A stretch of DNA of 64,000 bases from the NCBI GenBank assembly GCA_903952205.1, contig CAJBEZ010000037.1, forward strand, positions 1-64,000, written 5' to 3'. Numbering within the stretch: position 1 is the first letter of the stretch; each line of letters opens with the position of its first letter. This document shows positions 37,848 to 47,707 of the stretch, in pieces. Both the position numbers and the translations under genes were made by a program. A model generated the notes under the pieces. That model had not been told where the DNA came from. It made no database searches and was given only the letters and a program-made list of their open reading frames with translations. The DNA comes from an uncultured Desulfomonile sp. GTDB lineage: Bacteria > Desulfobacterota > Desulfomonilia > Desulfomonilales > Desulfomonilaceae.

Positions 37848-38002
37848 TGCCTCCTGACTGTGTATATTTATGCTAACTAAGTATACTCTATCGAAAAAGA
37901 GGTTGGACTGTTACTGAACATTTTACTAACAATTTCCAAGGTTCGCAAGAACTGCGATAAAACCGGGAAAAACCATTAAATGGCTTCAGGGGTTTAACTG
38001 GA

Positions 38003-38623
38003 ATGGGAAATTATTCATCTGATATTACTGCTATATTGTTGGCTGGTGGCACGTCAAGTCGAATGGGCGGACAAAACAAGGCTCTATTGGAAATAGACGG
38101 CAAGAAAATAATCCAGAGGGAAGTGGAAATACTTGAGGGCTTGTTCAAAGAAATAATCGTTATTACAAATACTTTTGACCAGTACGATTTTCTGGGAAAA
38201 CCCATGTTTGCAGACGTCAGACCCGGATATGGTTCCCTAGGCGGACTTTATACCGGGCTTGTCAATTGTTCTAATGAATACGGTTTTGTCTTGCCCTGTG
38301 ACATGCCTTTTCTAAATGACAGAGTAATTAATTATGTTTGTCAGAGGAGCTTTGGCCATGATGTGACCGTACCCAAGATAGGCGTACACTATGAACCGTT
38401 GCATGCGGTTTATTCCCGTCGGTGCGTTCCCCACATGGAAGCTCTTATGGGTCGTGGAAAACTCAGAATATTTGATTTTTTTAATGATGTGGATGTCCTG
38501 GAGATTCAGGAGGAAGAGCTAAGGATAATAGACCCTAATCTCAAATTTACTCTTAACGTAAATTCTCCAACTGATTTTACTTCAGCTATAAGCATAGCTA
38601 AAACCGTTATATCCGTGTGTTGA
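38003..38623 (+). CDS. mobA: molybdenum cofactor guanylyltransferase
   Basis: A 206-residue nucleotidyltransferase that attaches GMP to molybdopterin to make the dinucleotide cofactor used by formate dehydrogenases and similar enzymes. The nucleotide-binding N-terminus AILLAGGTSSRMGGQNKALL and the VLPCDMPFLN motif (metal-binding Asp) are intact. The length matches the family. It is a single plus-strand gene, divergent from the protease and convergent with the dGTPase gene. Confidence 0.9.
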   Translation: MGNYSSDITAILLAGGTSSRMGGQNKALLEIDGKKIIQREVEILEGLFKEIIVITNTFDQYDFLGKPMFADVRPGYGSLGGLYTGLVNCSNEYGFVLPCDMPFLNDRVINYVCQRSFGHDVTVPKIGVHYEPLHAVYSRRCVPHMEALMGRGKLRIFDFFNDVDVLEIQEEELRIIDPNLKFTLNVNSPTDFTSAISIAKTVISVC

Positions 38624-38642
38624 CCACAGAAGCAACCCGACC

Positions 38643-39809
38643 CTAGTACTCATATGGCAGAAAAAGCTTACGGTGTTCATTCAATGCAAACCGGTCCGTC
38701 ATGCCGGCTATGTAATCGCAGACGATCCGTTCCAGACAGTCCTCTCCCTTCTCAATACGACGCTGAACCCCGGGGGGCAACTGAAAAGGCCTATGCGAAT
38801 ATTCAGCGAAGAGATCTGATAACAACCTGTCTGCTTTATACTGCATCCTCATTATTTTGTAGTGAGTGTAAAACTTGTTGTACAAAAAAACATCCAACTG
38901 GGCCTTCAGGTCATTCATGCGCCTCGAAAAAGATACCGTCGCCTGATCGGCTTCCATGACCTGTTTCGAACCAATAACATCGTGCATTTCCAACAGTTGT
39001 TCAGTCTGATCAACAAGATCTCTGATGAAAAGATCTATAAGAAACCGTATGCATTGATAAATGAACGTGTCTTTATCAATTAAATTGAGTTTCTCTTTAA
39101 CAAGCCTGGTTACTTCTTCCCACATACCGAGTTCAGCAAGATCATGTTCATTAAAAAAACCTGATCTCAGTCCATCTTCGATATCGTGGCAACTGTAAGC
39201 GACTTCGTCGGCAATGTTTACTATTTGAGCTTCCAAAGAAGGTTGCGGGGTCGTCATGAATTGCGAAAGCATTTCCTCTGGGGCCTGATCATACCGCGTC
39301 GTATGCCTAATAATCCCGGCTCTTGTTTCAAAGGTCAGATTAAGTCCGGGGAAGTCAGGATATCGGGTTTCCAGTAAGTCAACAACTCTCAATGATTGTC
39401 GGTTATGTTCAAATCCTCCAAAATCTTCCATCAGCCTGTGTAATGACTTCTCACCCGCATGGCCGAACGGCGTATGTCCCAGGTCGTGAGCCAGCGCAAT
39501 GGCATGAGTCAAGTCTTCATTGGCTCCAATATATTGAGCAATACTCCTGGCGATTTGCGCTACTTCCAGCGTATGCGTCAACCTGGTCCTATAATGGTCT
39601 CCTTCGTAGTATGCGAAGACTTGTGTCTTGTACTCGAGTCTACGAAAGGCCTTAGAATGAATGACTCTATCTCGATCTCTCTGAAAAGCGGTCCTGTATT
39701 TACATTCCGTTTCGTTCCATTTACGCCCTGCGCTATTCTGTGAAAGAAAAGCATAGGGAGCTAAGTATTCACGCTCTCTCTTTTCCTGGATATTTCTATC
39801 AATTATCAT
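38643..39809 (-). CDS. dgt: deoxyguanosinetriphosphate triphosphohydrolase-like HD protein
   Basis: A 388-residue HD-domain hydrolase that splits dNTPs to nucleoside and triphosphate. The metal ligands are visible: RTRLTHTLEVAQIAR (His79) and IALAHDLGHTPFGHAGE (His108-Asp109). The opening RDRDRVIHSKAFRRLEYKTQ is family-typical. It is the type common in non-enteric bacteria, shorter than E. coli Dgt. The gene stands alone. Confidence 0.9.
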   Translation of the reverse strand: MIIDRNIQEKREREYLAPYAFLSQNSAGRKWNETECKYRTAFQRDRDRVIHSKAFRRLEYKTQVFAYYEGDHYRTRLTHTLEVAQIARSIAQYIGANEDLTHAIALAHDLGHTPFGHAGEKSLHRLMEDFGGFEHNRQSLRVVDLLETRYPDFPGLNLTFETRAGIIRHTTRYDQAPEEMLSQFMTTPQPSLEAQIVNIADEVAYSCHDIEDGLRSGFFNEHDLAELGMWEEVTRLVKEKLNLIDKDTFIYQCIRFLIDLFIRDLVDQTEQLLEMHDVIGSKQVMEADQATVSFSRRMNDLKAQLDVFLYNKFYTHYKIMRMQYKADRLLSDLFAEYSHRPFQLPPGVQRRIEKGEDCLERIVCDYIAGMTDRFALNEHRKLFLPYEY

Positions 39810-39938
39810 TGCAACTCTCTCAGGTTGTTACAACATCCTTTGGCGAGTGAGGACATGTTGGGGAATCATTACATCAAACAATGTCTGTTTTGAATACGAA
39901 GAAATTAACCCCCCAGTATTCTGTAGAATCTCTTTTGT

Positions 39939-40427
39939 TCAATTGTGTTTCTGACCTGTCAAATCGGATATATGTTCCACAGAGGCTGGCGGCGGCCCTG
40001 GCAGAATGATGTTGACCAAAGTCGCGAAAACAGCGATGACCAGAATGGAGACCACCCCCAATACTATCATTCTGGGCCTGAAGCTCCATGTTGGTCCGCG
40101 GTCTGACGGTGAATCCCCCTCGACTGGAAAACGAAACTCCCGAAAAGCATCCTCGGGCATCGTCATTTCGTGAGGGTTTCCTGAGAGCAAATTCACTGCG
40201 GAAGGACCAGCGGGTTTAATATTAGGCACGCCATTATCGACCGAAGTGGGCAAAGCCTGCTGATGATCCGACAGCAGGCCGGCGGTGCCATCATCCTCAA
40301 TTGTAGACATCTCCAGCAAACCCTCGGCCCCGCATTTTGGACAGCGAACGCTTGAGTCGGACCCTTCAGTCATCTTCTCTGCGTCCAATCTCAATAAGGT
40401 TTTGCAATCAGAACATTTAACTACCAT
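39939..40427 (-). CDS. zinc-ribbon protein with one C-terminal membrane helix
   Basis: A 162-residue protein with an MJ0042-like zinc finger at the N-terminus (C5, C8, C29, C32), a long Pro/Asp-rich disordered middle, and one membrane helix at about 120-142. Similar proteins are common in this phylum, but their function is not known. It lies 13 bases after the SelW-like selenoprotein gene in the same direction, probably in one transcript. Confidence 0.7.
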   Translation of the reverse strand: MVVKCSDCKTLLRLDAEKMTEGSDSSVRCPKCGAEGLLEMSTIEDDGTAGLLSDHQQALPTSVDNGVPNIKPAGPSAVNLLSGNPHEMTMPEDAFREFRFPVEGDSPSDRGPTWSFRPRMIVLGVVSILVIAVFATLVNIILPGPPPASVEHISDLTGQKHN

Positions 40428-40440
40428 TGTTGTAAGCCAC

Positions 40441-40671
40441 CTATTTTCTCCCCTTGATTAAATTCAAGATTTCCCCAATATCTGGAAAACGTCCGACTTC
40501 TTTCTTTGAAAAAATCAGTTCGTTTTCATATTCAACTTCAAAGACCCCGCCACTGGACATTACAAGTTCAGGTTCGATGGCGAGTTCCCTATGAATTTCT
40601 TCCGCCAGACTAGCGGCTTTTGGGCGATAGCTTCAACTACCGCAATAAGTTATCCTGCATTTTTGTGACAT
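40441..40671 (-). CDS. SelW-like Rdx selenoprotein with CxxU motif
   Basis: Reading the UGA at 40635-40633 as selenocysteine gives a 76-residue protein of the SelT/SelW/SelH (Rdx) family. It starts MSQKCRITYCGSUSYRPKAA, with the redox motif CGSU at residues 10-13, followed by the family pattern LAEEIHREL, SSGGVFEV and GRFPDIGEIL. A GGAGG site lies 8 bases before the ATG (40671). A possible bacterial SECIS follows the UGA: CCGC (40616-40613) pairs with GCGG (40605-40602) around a 7-base loop containing GU, at the usual distance. These thioredoxin-like proteins are thought to act in thiol redox chemistry. Ordinary gene finders would miss it because of the internal TGA. Confidence 0.85.
40602..40616 (-). 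promoter_or_regulatory. candidate bacterial SECIS hairpin
   Basis: A 4-bp stem (CCGC/GCGG on the minus strand) with loop TAGTCTG sits 16-33 bases after the UGA of the SelW-like gene, inside the coding sequence, as bacterial SECIS elements do. The loop contains the expected GU. A competing pairing of CGCC (codons 16-17) with GGCG could extend the stem. The structure was judged by eye only. Confidence 0.5.
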
Positions 40672-40754
40672 TCGAATTTCCTCCATTTAACAAGTTCGAA
40701 CATGCCGAAGCCCATTATATTACCTCAATTCGCGATTGCAAGTCAGACAGAAAT

Positions 40755-42260
40755 TCATCTGTAATCTAGAGATTTGATCCTGACTTTACCCATCATTTTG
40801 AGAACGGAACTTTGATCATCTTCTCGCCTTGAGGCCAGTTTGATGTGCGTGGCGTCCGATGGCGCTTGTTTCAAGGTTGGATCGACAGACAGCCACCCCT
40901 TAACGTAAGATTCGGCCCATGCGTGGTACAAAAAACCGAGATTCTCTGAATAAACAAGTCCTGTGACGATACGTGTAGGAATGCCAAGCGATCTGGCCAG
41001 GGCAGTATACAGTTGGGAATGGGACTGGCATTCTCCCTGTTTGGATCGCAACACCTCCAGGGCGGAAAAGGAATCTTTCATTTCGCCTTTGATATTGTCC
41101 GCTGTCCAGTTAACAAGTTTTATGACTTTGTCCATGTCCGTCGATTCTTTTGTCACAATCTTCAGAGCCTGGTCCCTTATCTCTGTGTGCCCTACCTGGA
41201 TGGTCGGTGTTGAGAGCAGATATTTGCTCAAGCTGTCGATGTTTTCATGAGAAGTCGACCCCAAGCCTTCAGAAAAGCGTTGTATGTTTTCTGTGTTTAC
41301 CTCGACATCAAAACCTTCCTCTGGCCGTCCATTTTCTGGAACGTTGACTTTTTGGCGATTGTCTTTAGCGATTAGGTCTGGATGAATCCCTTCAAGTCTA
41401 ACTTTGAGAAATTTGGCCTGGCCCGGTTTCACAATTTTTGTTGGGGTCTTAACCAGACTGAAGTCCAGGATCAAGTCTTTTTGCTTTGCCTTTTTTTCCA
41501 TGAACTGTCTTGCTGATTCCTGATCCTCCAGTATGGTTATCAAAGAACCATCCAGTCCTTTCTCCAGAACAACCAGCCCCTTGGAATTCGCCCATGAATT
41601 TACCAAAGATTGTCCATAATTGTTTGTGATCTTCCAAACCGCATCCGATGGACCTGGGGAACCTTTGACTTGAGAAATTTCCTGTTCAACTTGCTCTACA
41701 GATTGACGCTCAACGTTGAATACGTCGAACGAATATTTTGCTCCATCTCGTAGGCCTTTAAGGGCAGGCATCAAAGAGATGGCGCTAGTATGATATATTT
41801 TCCCTTGGGTGGGAAAATCTCTGTCAATTATCTCGTTTTCAGCGTTCATTTTCAGGACAAGTTTTTTTGAGTTCACATTGCCTTCAACGCGGAGGTTCTT
41901 TTGATTCATTTGCACGTTGGAATCAAAAGAGATTAGAGAAAGATCAGGCGCCGCCGTGATTTTTTCGGTCATCTTAATCTCATTGGTTTTTTTCATCGCC
42001 GTAAGCCTCATGATTGAGTCGCTTTCGATGATAAAATTTTTTCCAGATGGCAATATCTTAAAATGGCTGTATCCTATTTTATCTTCCTGAAAATAAATTC
42101 CGTACCAGGCTTCCTTGAATGGAAAATCTGATAGTGACTGGTAACCTTTGGCCGAATCCGTGGAATGTTCTGAATCCGGATTGAAGGACTTGACTATACA
42201 GCCACTGCTAATAAGTGTTAATTGAACGCATAGTAGATATAATGTAAATCGTATTATCAT
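40755..42260 (-). CDS. transglutaminase-like lipoprotein
   Basis: A 501-residue protein with a lipoprotein signal (lipobox LISSGC, Cys21) and a C-terminal transglutaminase/protease-like domain. Its probable catalytic triad is Cys411 (KQGECQSHSQLYTALARSLG), His446 (FLYHAWAES) and Asp460 (LSVDPT). The long N-terminal region (about 40-340) is beta-rich and not recognised. Such proteins are envelope-associated, with peptidase or structural roles. It heads a probable minus-strand unit with the selenoprotein and zinc-ribbon genes. Confidence 0.85.
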   Translation of the reverse strand: MIIRFTLYLLCVQLTLISSGCIVKSFNPDSEHSTDSAKGYQSLSDFPFKEAWYGIYFQEDKIGYSHFKILPSGKNFIIESDSIMRLTAMKKTNEIKMTEKITAAPDLSLISFDSNVQMNQKNLRVEGNVNSKKLVLKMNAENEIIDRDFPTQGKIYHTSAISLMPALKGLRDGAKYSFDVFNVERQSVEQVEQEISQVKGSPGPSDAVWKITNNYGQSLVNSWANSKGLVVLEKGLDGSLITILEDQESARQFMEKKAKQKDLILDFSLVKTPTKIVKPGQAKFLKVRLEGIHPDLIAKDNRQKVNVPENGRPEEGFDVEVNTENIQRFSEGLGSTSHENIDSLSKYLLSTPTIQVGHTEIRDQALKIVTKESTDMDKVIKLVNWTADNIKGEMKDSFSALEVLRSKQGECQSHSQLYTALARSLGIPTRIVTGLVYSENLGFLYHAWAESYVKGWLSVDPTLKQAPSDATHIKLASRREDDQSSVLKMMGKVRIKSLDYR

Positions 42261-42438
42261 TGTTATTAGTTAACACCCTGTTTTGAATTATACTAATTGT
42301 GACCTAATTACTCAACTATCTTCCAGTGGTTTTTAATTGACTTTAAAAGCCGGATCATTGATTTTAAAAGATTGTATCATTACTGGTTAGGCAATTGGCA
42401 GGTTGAAGCCCTAGCCCTAACCTTCGGAGGACATGTTA

Positions 42439-45234
42439 ATGGATTACAAGGATACTCTCAATCTCCCGAAAACCAACTTTCCCATGCGCGCCAATCTACC
42501 AAAAAGGGAACCTGAAACGTTACGGCATTGGGAAGAAACAGGCATATACGACAAGATCATTCAAACGGCCCAAGGTAGGCCAAAATACATCCTACATGAT
42601 GGTCCCCCATATGCAAATGGGCACATTCACCTTGGAACAGCGCTTAATAAGATACTCAAGGACATGATTGTCAAGTCGAGGTTCATGGCAGGCTATAATT
42701 CCGACTATGTTCCCGGTTGGGATTGTCATGGTTTACCGATAGAGCACCAGGTCGACAAGGAATTAGGTAAAGCAAAGGCCCAAATGACGGAGGTTGAGGT
42801 TAGAAAAAAATGCAGGGAATACGCTACAGGGTTCATCGATATTCAGCGTAAGGAATTCCAGAGACTTGGCGTCTTCGGTGAATGGCAAGACCCATATCTT
42901 ACGATGAATTACAAATATCAGGCGACCATTGTGAGAGAATTGGGACACTTTTTCGAATCCGGGGCTGTTTATAGGGGAAAGAAGCCGGTTTACTGGTGTT
43001 CATCATGTGTCACAGCCTTGGCTGAGGCTGAGGTTGAATACGCTGATTCTTCCACTCCTTCGATTTACGTCAAGTTTAGCGCTGTAGATGACTTTTCGTT
43101 AAGGATTCCAGAGCTTAAAGGTGAAAAAGTCAATGTGGTGATTTGGACCACAACACCCTGGACCATTCCCGCAAACCTGGCCATCGCCGCACACCCCTCC
43201 GAGCGTTATGCGGCTGTAAAGGCCGGAGATGAAGTCTATATTCTCGCTCAAAGGTTAGTCCCAATCGCCATGGAAATATTTGGTAAAACCGATTTCCGGG
43301 TGTTGGCCGAATTTCCTGGGAAAACGCTGGAGGGCATGAAATGCGCTCACCCAATCTATGACAGGACTTCACAGCTAATTCTTGCCGATTTTGTAACGCT
43401 GGATACCGGAACAGGCTGTGTCCACATAGCGCCCGGTCATGGTCAGGAAGATTATGAAGTCAGTCGTCTTTACAACATAGATGTTTACGCGCCTGTCGAT
43501 GATCGAGGTCGATTCACTGAAGAAGTAGATTTTTTCGCCGGTAAATTTGTTTTTAGCGCCAATCATGAAATCATTGCCAAACTCTCGGAGCTTGGGGCTC
43601 TAATGGCCTCAGAGGAAATGAACCATAGTTATCCGCATTGTTGGCGATGCAAGAAACCGGTAATTTTCAGAGCCACACACCAATGGTTCATTTCCATGGA
43701 TCGGACGGGGCTTAGGGAGTCGGCTTTAAAAGCCATAGATACGGTGAAGTGGATTCCCAAGTGGGGAAGAGACAGAATTTACGGAATGATTGAGCACAGA
43801 CCTGATTGGTGTATCTCAAGGCAGCGCAGTTGGGGTGTTCCCATTACAGCCCTTAGGTGCTCGGATTGTGATTCGGTGGTGGCGCCTCCTGAATTGTTTG
43901 AAAAGACCGCAAAGCTTTTCGAAGAAAAAGGCGCTGACGTCTGGTTTGAATCCGAGGCGTCAGACCTGGCGCCCGAAGGTCTCAAATGTCCAAAATGTGG
44001 AAGTTCCTCGTTTATAAAGGAACGAGATATTCTGGACGTCTGGTTTGACTCAGGCGTTAGTTGGGCCGCCGTACTAGAGGCCAGACAGTCACTTGCCTAT
44101 CCCGCCGACATGTACCTTGAGGGGAGTGACCAGCACAGAGGCTGGTTTCATAGCGCTATGCTCACTTCTGTCGGTACAAGGCGAAAGGCGCCTTATGCAA
44201 ACGTCCTTACTCATGGGTTTGTAGTTGACGGCCAGGGTAAGAAGATGTCGAAATCTCTGGGGAACGTTATTCAACCGTCTCAAATTGTTGATAAATATGG
44301 CGCTGATATCCTCCGCCTATGGGTATCCGCCGAGGATTATCGTGACGACATCAGGATCTCAACCGAAATTTTAGACAGGCTCTCCGAGGCGTATCGCCGG
44401 ATCCGAAATACTTGCCGTTTTCTCTTGGGAAACCTTGCTGATTTTAATGTAAGCGAACAGGTCCCGCCTCAAGACATGACGGCGCTGGACCGGTTTGCCT
44501 TAAACAGACTCAACGGCATTATATTAAGGGTTAGAAAAGCCTACGAGGACTTTGATTTTCACGTCGTTTTCCATACACTGTACAATTATTGCACGGTGGA
44601 TTTGTCTTCTTTATATCTGGACATTCTTAAAGACCGTCTTTATGTGGAAAAGGGCAACGGAAAGCTGAGAAGATCGGCTCAGACAGCCTTATACCATATA
44701 GTCTCGTCCTTGATCAGGCTCATGGCGCCCGTGCTGGCATTCACAGCAGAGGAAGTCTGGGGTGAGTTCAATAGCCGAGAAAACAACGAACCTAGTGTTC
44801 ACCTGACTTCTTTTCCTGAAACTGTGCGAGGTGTGGAATTGACCGACGAAGAGAAGTTGGCCTGGACCAGCGTTCTTGCTCTCAGGCAGGAGGCTTCCAA
44901 AGTTCTTGAGGAGGCCAGAGGGACAAAGTTGATTGGTTCTTCTCTCGAAGCGAGGTTGATAGTAAGTGGGCCGCCTGAATTCATTCAAAACATTAAGGAC
45001 ATGGAAGATCCTGAAGGTTTCTTCATCGTTTCTCAGCTACAACTCAATGACATTCCCCTGGCATGCGGGTCCAATGACGAGGTCAATCCCTTGTCGGGGG
45101 TAAAAATCGAAGTTGAGCGCGCTCAAGGCCAGAAATGTCCCCGTTGCTGGATATGGAGTTCGGCCATTGGTTCTGATTCGGAATTTCCGGAAGTTTGTCC
45201 GCGGTGCGCTGGAGTCCTTAAAAGCGCCGACTGA
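42439..45234 (+). CDS. ileS: isoleucyl-tRNA synthetase
   Basis: A 931-residue class I synthetase that charges tRNA-Ile. The HIGH motif ([16 protein letters not shown]), the KMSKS motif ([10 protein letters not shown]) and the C-terminal zinc site (CPRCW and CPRC) are present, with a CP1 editing domain in between ([16 protein letters not shown]). GGAGG (42426-42430) is eight bases before the ATG at 42439 but only two before the ATG at 42433, so I prefer 42439. lspA follows 29 bases downstream, a common pairing. Confidence 0.96.
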   Translation: MDYKDTLNLPKTNFPMRANLPKREPETLRHWEETGIYDKIIQTAQGRPKYILHDGPPYANGHIHLGTALNKILKDMIVKSRFMAGYNSDYVPGWDCHGLPIEHQVDKELGKAKAQMTEVEVRKKCREYATGFIDIQRKEFQRLGVFGEWQDPYLTMNYKYQATIVRELGHFFESGAVYRGKKPVYWCSSCVTALAEAEVEYADSSTPSIYVKFSAVDDFSLRIPELKGEKVNVVIWTTTPWTIPANLAIAAHPSERYAAVKAGDEVYILAQRLVPIAMEIFGKTDFRVLAEFPGKTLEGMKCAHPIYDRTSQLILADFVTLDTGTGCVHIAPGHGQEDYEVSRLYNIDVYAPVDDRGRFTEEVDFFAGKFVFSANHEIIAKLSELGALMASEEMNHSYPHCWRCKKPVIFRATHQWFISMDRTGLRESALKAIDTVKWIPKWGRDRIYGMIEHRPDWCISRQRSWGVPITALRCSDCDSVVAPPELFEKTAKLFEEKGADVWFESEASDLAPEGLKCPKCGSSSFIKERDILDVWFDSGVSWAAVLEARQSLAYPADMYLEGSDQHRGWFHSAMLTSVGTRRKAPYANVLTHGFVVDGQGKKMSKSLGNVIQPSQIVDKYGADILRLWVSAEDYRDDIRISTEILDRLSEAYRRIRNTCRFLLGNLADFNVSEQVPPQDMTALDRFALNRLNGIILRVRKAYEDFDFHVVFHTLYNYCTVDLSSLYLDILKDRLYVEKGNGKLRRSAQTALYHIVSSLIRLMAPVLAFTAEEVWGEFNSRENNEPSVHLTSFPETVRGVELTDEEKLAWTSVLALRQEASKVLEEARGTKLIGSSLEARLIVSGPPEFIQNIKDMEDPEGFFIVSQLQLNDIPLACGSNDEVNPLSGVKIEVERAQGQKCPRCWIWSSAIGSDSEFPEVCPRCAGVLKSAD

Positions 45235-45263
45235 CAAGTGAGCCCATTATTGGTTGTTTCCTG

Positions 45264-45758
45264 ATGTATGAGAACAAAAAAAGGATCTTGGTTTTCTTCT
45301 TTATTGTGTCGGCCATTGTTATCATGGCCGACCAGTTAACAAAATCCATGGTTTCAGAATTCATTCCCCTAGGCGCTTCAGAAACTGTCTTGCCGGGATT
45401 TTTAAATCTAGTTCACGTTAGAAATTCCGGAGCGGCGTTTGGTGTGTTCGCAGATAGAGGCAATTTAACCAGCCGCGCAATCTTATCTGCAATTTCGTTT
45501 CTTGCGTTGTCGGCGATTCTATGGATAGTGATTTCTCAGCCGTTGGAAAGGTATTCTCTGATTGGGTTTGCATTATTTTTTGGGGGCGCTGCGGGGAATT
45601 TTCTGGACAGAATTATTTATGGAGAAGTGACGGATTTTATAGACATACAATTTCGAGGATTTCACTGGCCCGCCTTTAATGTAGCCGATGCGGCCCTTAC
45701 ACTGGGGGCCATTATTTTCTGCGTCAGAATCCTTCTTGCGAACAGGGAATCAACCTGA
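45264..45758 (+). CDS. lspA: lipoprotein signal peptidase (SPase II)
   Basis: A 164-residue membrane aspartic protease with four helices that removes signal peptides from lipoproteins. The catalytic Asp residues are in GNFLDRIIYGEVTDF (Asp115) and FNVADAALTLG (Asp142), and NSGAAFGVF is the conserved loop. It lies downstream of ileS and serves lipoproteins such as the transglutaminase-like and Wza-like proteins in this window. Confidence 0.95.
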   Translation: MYENKKRILVFFFIVSAIVIMADQLTKSMVSEFIPLGASETVLPGFLNLVHVRNSGAAFGVFADRGNLTSRAILSAISFLALSAILWIVISQPLERYSLIGFALFFGGAAGNFLDRIIYGEVTDFIDIQFRGFHWPAFNVADAALTLGAIIFCVRILLANREST

Positions 45759-45799
45759 AACAACCAACGCTGGACGAGACATTTTCGCTTATCTGCAGA

Positions 45800-46039
45800 G
45801 TGACGCCTGGTTGTTCTTCCAGTTCAATCCTTCGTGGATCGGACGGCAGGATAAATTTTAGACTGACATGCCCCCCAGTGGAAGGGAAAGCCAACAAAGA
45901 ACTCATAAAGCTTGTTTCAAAAAAATTGAGAATTCCTCAATCAGATGTGACTATTACCAGAGGACAACGATCGAGGGACAAAAATCTCTTGATTCGTGGA
46001 ATATCCGAGGAAAAAGCGGAGAAGTGTCTCTTGAGTTAG
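45800..46039 (+). CDS. DUF167 / YggU family protein
   Basis: At least 79 residues of a small YggU-type protein: INFRLTCPPVEGKANKELIK and VTITRGQRSRDKNLLIRG are characteristic. The GTG at 45800 is the first recognisable start, but the frame is open upstream and continues the family's first strand (TFSLICRVTPG), so the true start probably lies nearer 45760, or overlaps lspA, using a rare start codon. The function is unknown. Its stop codon overlaps that of the convergent YkgJ-family gene. Confidence 0.75.
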   Translation: MTPGCSSSSILRGSDGRINFRLTCPPVEGKANKELIKLVSKKLRIPQSDVTITRGQRSRDKNLLIRGISEEKAEKCLLS

Positions 46040-46623
46040 CCGGCCAGGATTTCAGCTATGGTAAGGCTCTGTGTTCTTCTACCTTGGGTATTGATTGTCT
46101 CGATTTCCAATTCGGCCAGTTTTCTATAAAATGGTGTTCGGTCAATCTTTTCAAAAGAACTGTTGTCGCAGGCGTTAAGTTCGAAACGATCGCAACCCGG
46201 TCCAAAGACCCTCGTAGAATTGGGTTTGTCTATGAAGTGTGGAATTCCGGCCAGTCTGCATATCATGGGCCGATAATCGTATATTTTGCATTTCCCTTCA
46301 AAATTAGCGGCGCAAATGGCGTTTCTGTATTCTCCAAGAGAATCGAGCCTTTTGAGTTCAACGACTTGTTTGCTTCGTTTCTTAATTTCCAGCCTTGTTG
46401 GCCGATTCAGGGCGCCTAGCCCCCGTCTCATGTAAAGCATCTCAGCAAAGGTGTGAACAATCAAATCCACAGTACAGCATTTAGCCCCATCACAACCATA
46501 ACAGCTAAACGCAGATTGAACGGCCGCCTTTCTGTAAATATAATCTATTTGTTCGTAAAGCTCTTTGAGACGGGCGCTAATATCAATTCCCGGTCGAAAA
46601 CCGACATCATTTACGGAATCCAT
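46036..46623 (-). CDS. YkgJ family cysteine-cluster protein
   Basis: A 195-residue protein with many Cys residues in the pattern of the zinc/iron-chelating UPF0153/YkgJ family: SCYGCDGAKCC near residue 40, CAANFEGKCKIYDYRPMICR and a further Cys in FGPGCDRF. The function is unclear; metal binding is assumed from the spacing. The stop codon overlaps the DUF167 gene on the other strand by four bases. Confidence 0.85.
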   Translation of the reverse strand: MDSVNDVGFRPGIDISARLKELYEQIDYIYRKAAVQSAFSCYGCDGAKCCTVDLIVHTFAEMLYMRRGLGALNRPTRLEIKKRSKQVVELKRLDSLGEYRNAICAANFEGKCKIYDYRPMICRLAGIPHFIDKPNSTRVFGPGCDRFELNACDNSSFEKIDRTPFYRKLAELEIETINTQGRRTQSLTIAEILAG

Positions 46624-46691
46624 TTTGTGGCGCCTAATAATCTGTAGCTTTCAGCATAAACTACTTACACGATCAAATGCGCGTCTGGAAA

Positions 46692-46886
46692 TTATTCCTG
46701 CCAGGAAATCGCCTCTTCAGGGCAAGTATCGATGGCTTCTTGAACTTCGTCCTCAGAACACGCGCTCTGATCAACCACATAAGCCTTATCGGTCTCATCG
46801 CTTACAGCAAAACAATCTTCCGCAATAGCCGCGCAAGTTCCGCAACCACTGCAAGCCTCTTGATCGATAACTAGAGTTTTAGCCAT
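46692..46886 (-). CDS. [4Fe-4S] ferredoxin
   Basis: A 64-residue monocluster ferredoxin of the Desulfovibrio type. Cluster ligands are C12, C15, C18 (ACSGCGTCAAI) and C54 (DTCPEEAI); C25 and C43 are extra and could form a disulfide, as in Desulfovibrio ferredoxins. It is very acidic. AGGAGG lies close before the ATG at 46886; the longer frame to 46934 has no such site. Electron partners probably include anaerobic oxidoreductases elsewhere. Confidence 0.9.
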   Translation of the reverse strand: MAKTLVIDQEACSGCGTCAAIAEDCFAVSDETDKAYVVDQSACSEDEVQEAIDTCPEEAISWQE

Positions 46887-46945
46887 TTTTCCTCCTTTGT
46901 CTGTCAGGATATGATTTGATAGGTTTGGAAACATTCAATACCTGA

Positions 46946-46974
46946 CCTTTACATGTACGCGTTTTTTCAGTCAA
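46946..46974 (-). promoter_or_regulatory. possible promoter of the ferredoxin gene
   Basis: On the minus strand TTGACT (46974-46969) is followed after 17 bases by TAAAGG (46951-46946), about 60 bases before the ferredoxin ATG. The -35 box is good and the -10 box moderate. Confidence 0.35.
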
Positions 46975-47233
46975 CCGTTATTGTGATTGGATTCCTTCTG
47001 AATCTGATATTTTTGTCGGCCGGCCAATATGTTTCCGCCCATGTTTCCACATTAATGACGTATTAAAGATAATCTAAACGCTATGTTATATAAAATAATC
47101 AACGTGGTGAATTATGCATTCTCGCACAATCACGCCGGACGTTGATGGTCCTCAAAGTAAGTCGGAATGTCCACAAATCGTTTAATAAGAGCTAGGAACC
47201 GTTATCTTGAGAGCCAAGAAAAATACTATTTGC
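46975..47233. other. A/T-rich divergent intergenic stretch
   Basis: This is the middle of the 430-base gap between the ferredoxin and HU genes. I see no gene or strong structure; it separates two divergent promoters. Confidence 0.4.
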
Positions 47234-47263
47234 TTGACACTTGACGTTTTACGGTCGTATAGA
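47234..47263 (+). promoter_or_regulatory. sigma-70 promoter of the HU gene
   Basis: A perfect TTGACA (47234-47239) is followed after 18 bases by TATAGA (47258-47263). A second copy of the -35 type (TTGACG) begins at 47241. It lies about 60 bases before the HU start and suits a highly expressed gene. Confidence 0.6.
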
Positions 47264-47319
47264 ATCAACATTGATATTTATTTACTAAATTTGGAGTTGA
47301 TTGAGAGGGAGGAGCGGAA

Positions 47320-47592
47320 ATGACAAAAGCGGAATTTGTGGACAAACTGGCCGATAAGGGCCAAACGACTAAGAAGCATGCGTCAGAAGCCATCGAGTTG
47401 GTTTTTTCCACAATCGCCGACGCGTTGGTCGCGGGACAGGAAGTATCAGTCCCTGGTTTCGGCAAGTTCTCTGTTGTGCTGAGGAAGGCGCGTTCCGGTA
47501 TAAACCCACGCACCAAAGAGAAAATAAGCATTAAAGAGGCCAAGGCCCCGAAGTTTTCACCGGCGAAGGCTTTGAAAGAATCCATAAAGTAA
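47320..47592 (+). CDS. HU-family DNA-binding protein
   Basis: A 90-residue nucleoid protein of the HU/IHF family. It starts MTKAEFVDKLADKG and contains SVPGFGKFSVVLRKARSGIN and PRTKEKISI, the DNA-binding arm. It bends and compacts DNA as a dimer. GGGAGGAG lies before the ATG, with a strong promoter upstream and a hairpin terminator downstream (47708-47725). HU and IHF subunits are not distinguished with certainty, but the sequence is HU-like. Confidence 0.95.
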   Translation: MTKAEFVDKLADKGQTTKKHASEAIELVFSTIADALVAGQEVSVPGFGKFSVVLRKARSGINPRTKEKISIKEAKAPKFSPAKALKESIK

Positions 47593-47707
47593 TTATTGTA
47601 AATGTTATATTTTTTCTAATTTAAGTGGTTTGAATTGCGTATCTTGATGAAACGCGATACTTTTTTGCTACTGGCGATATGTAACGCCTCATAGCTTTGA
47701 TTTCATA

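Noticed and set aside
40633-40635. TGA as an ordinary stop or frameshift in the SelW-like gene
   Set aside because: The frame continues in the same phase with the full Rdx pattern and has a CxxU context and hairpin; selenocysteine explains it better.
46565-46874. plus-strand frames opposite the ferredoxin gene
   Set aside because: No ribosome site or family; the ferredoxin on the other strand explains the sequence.
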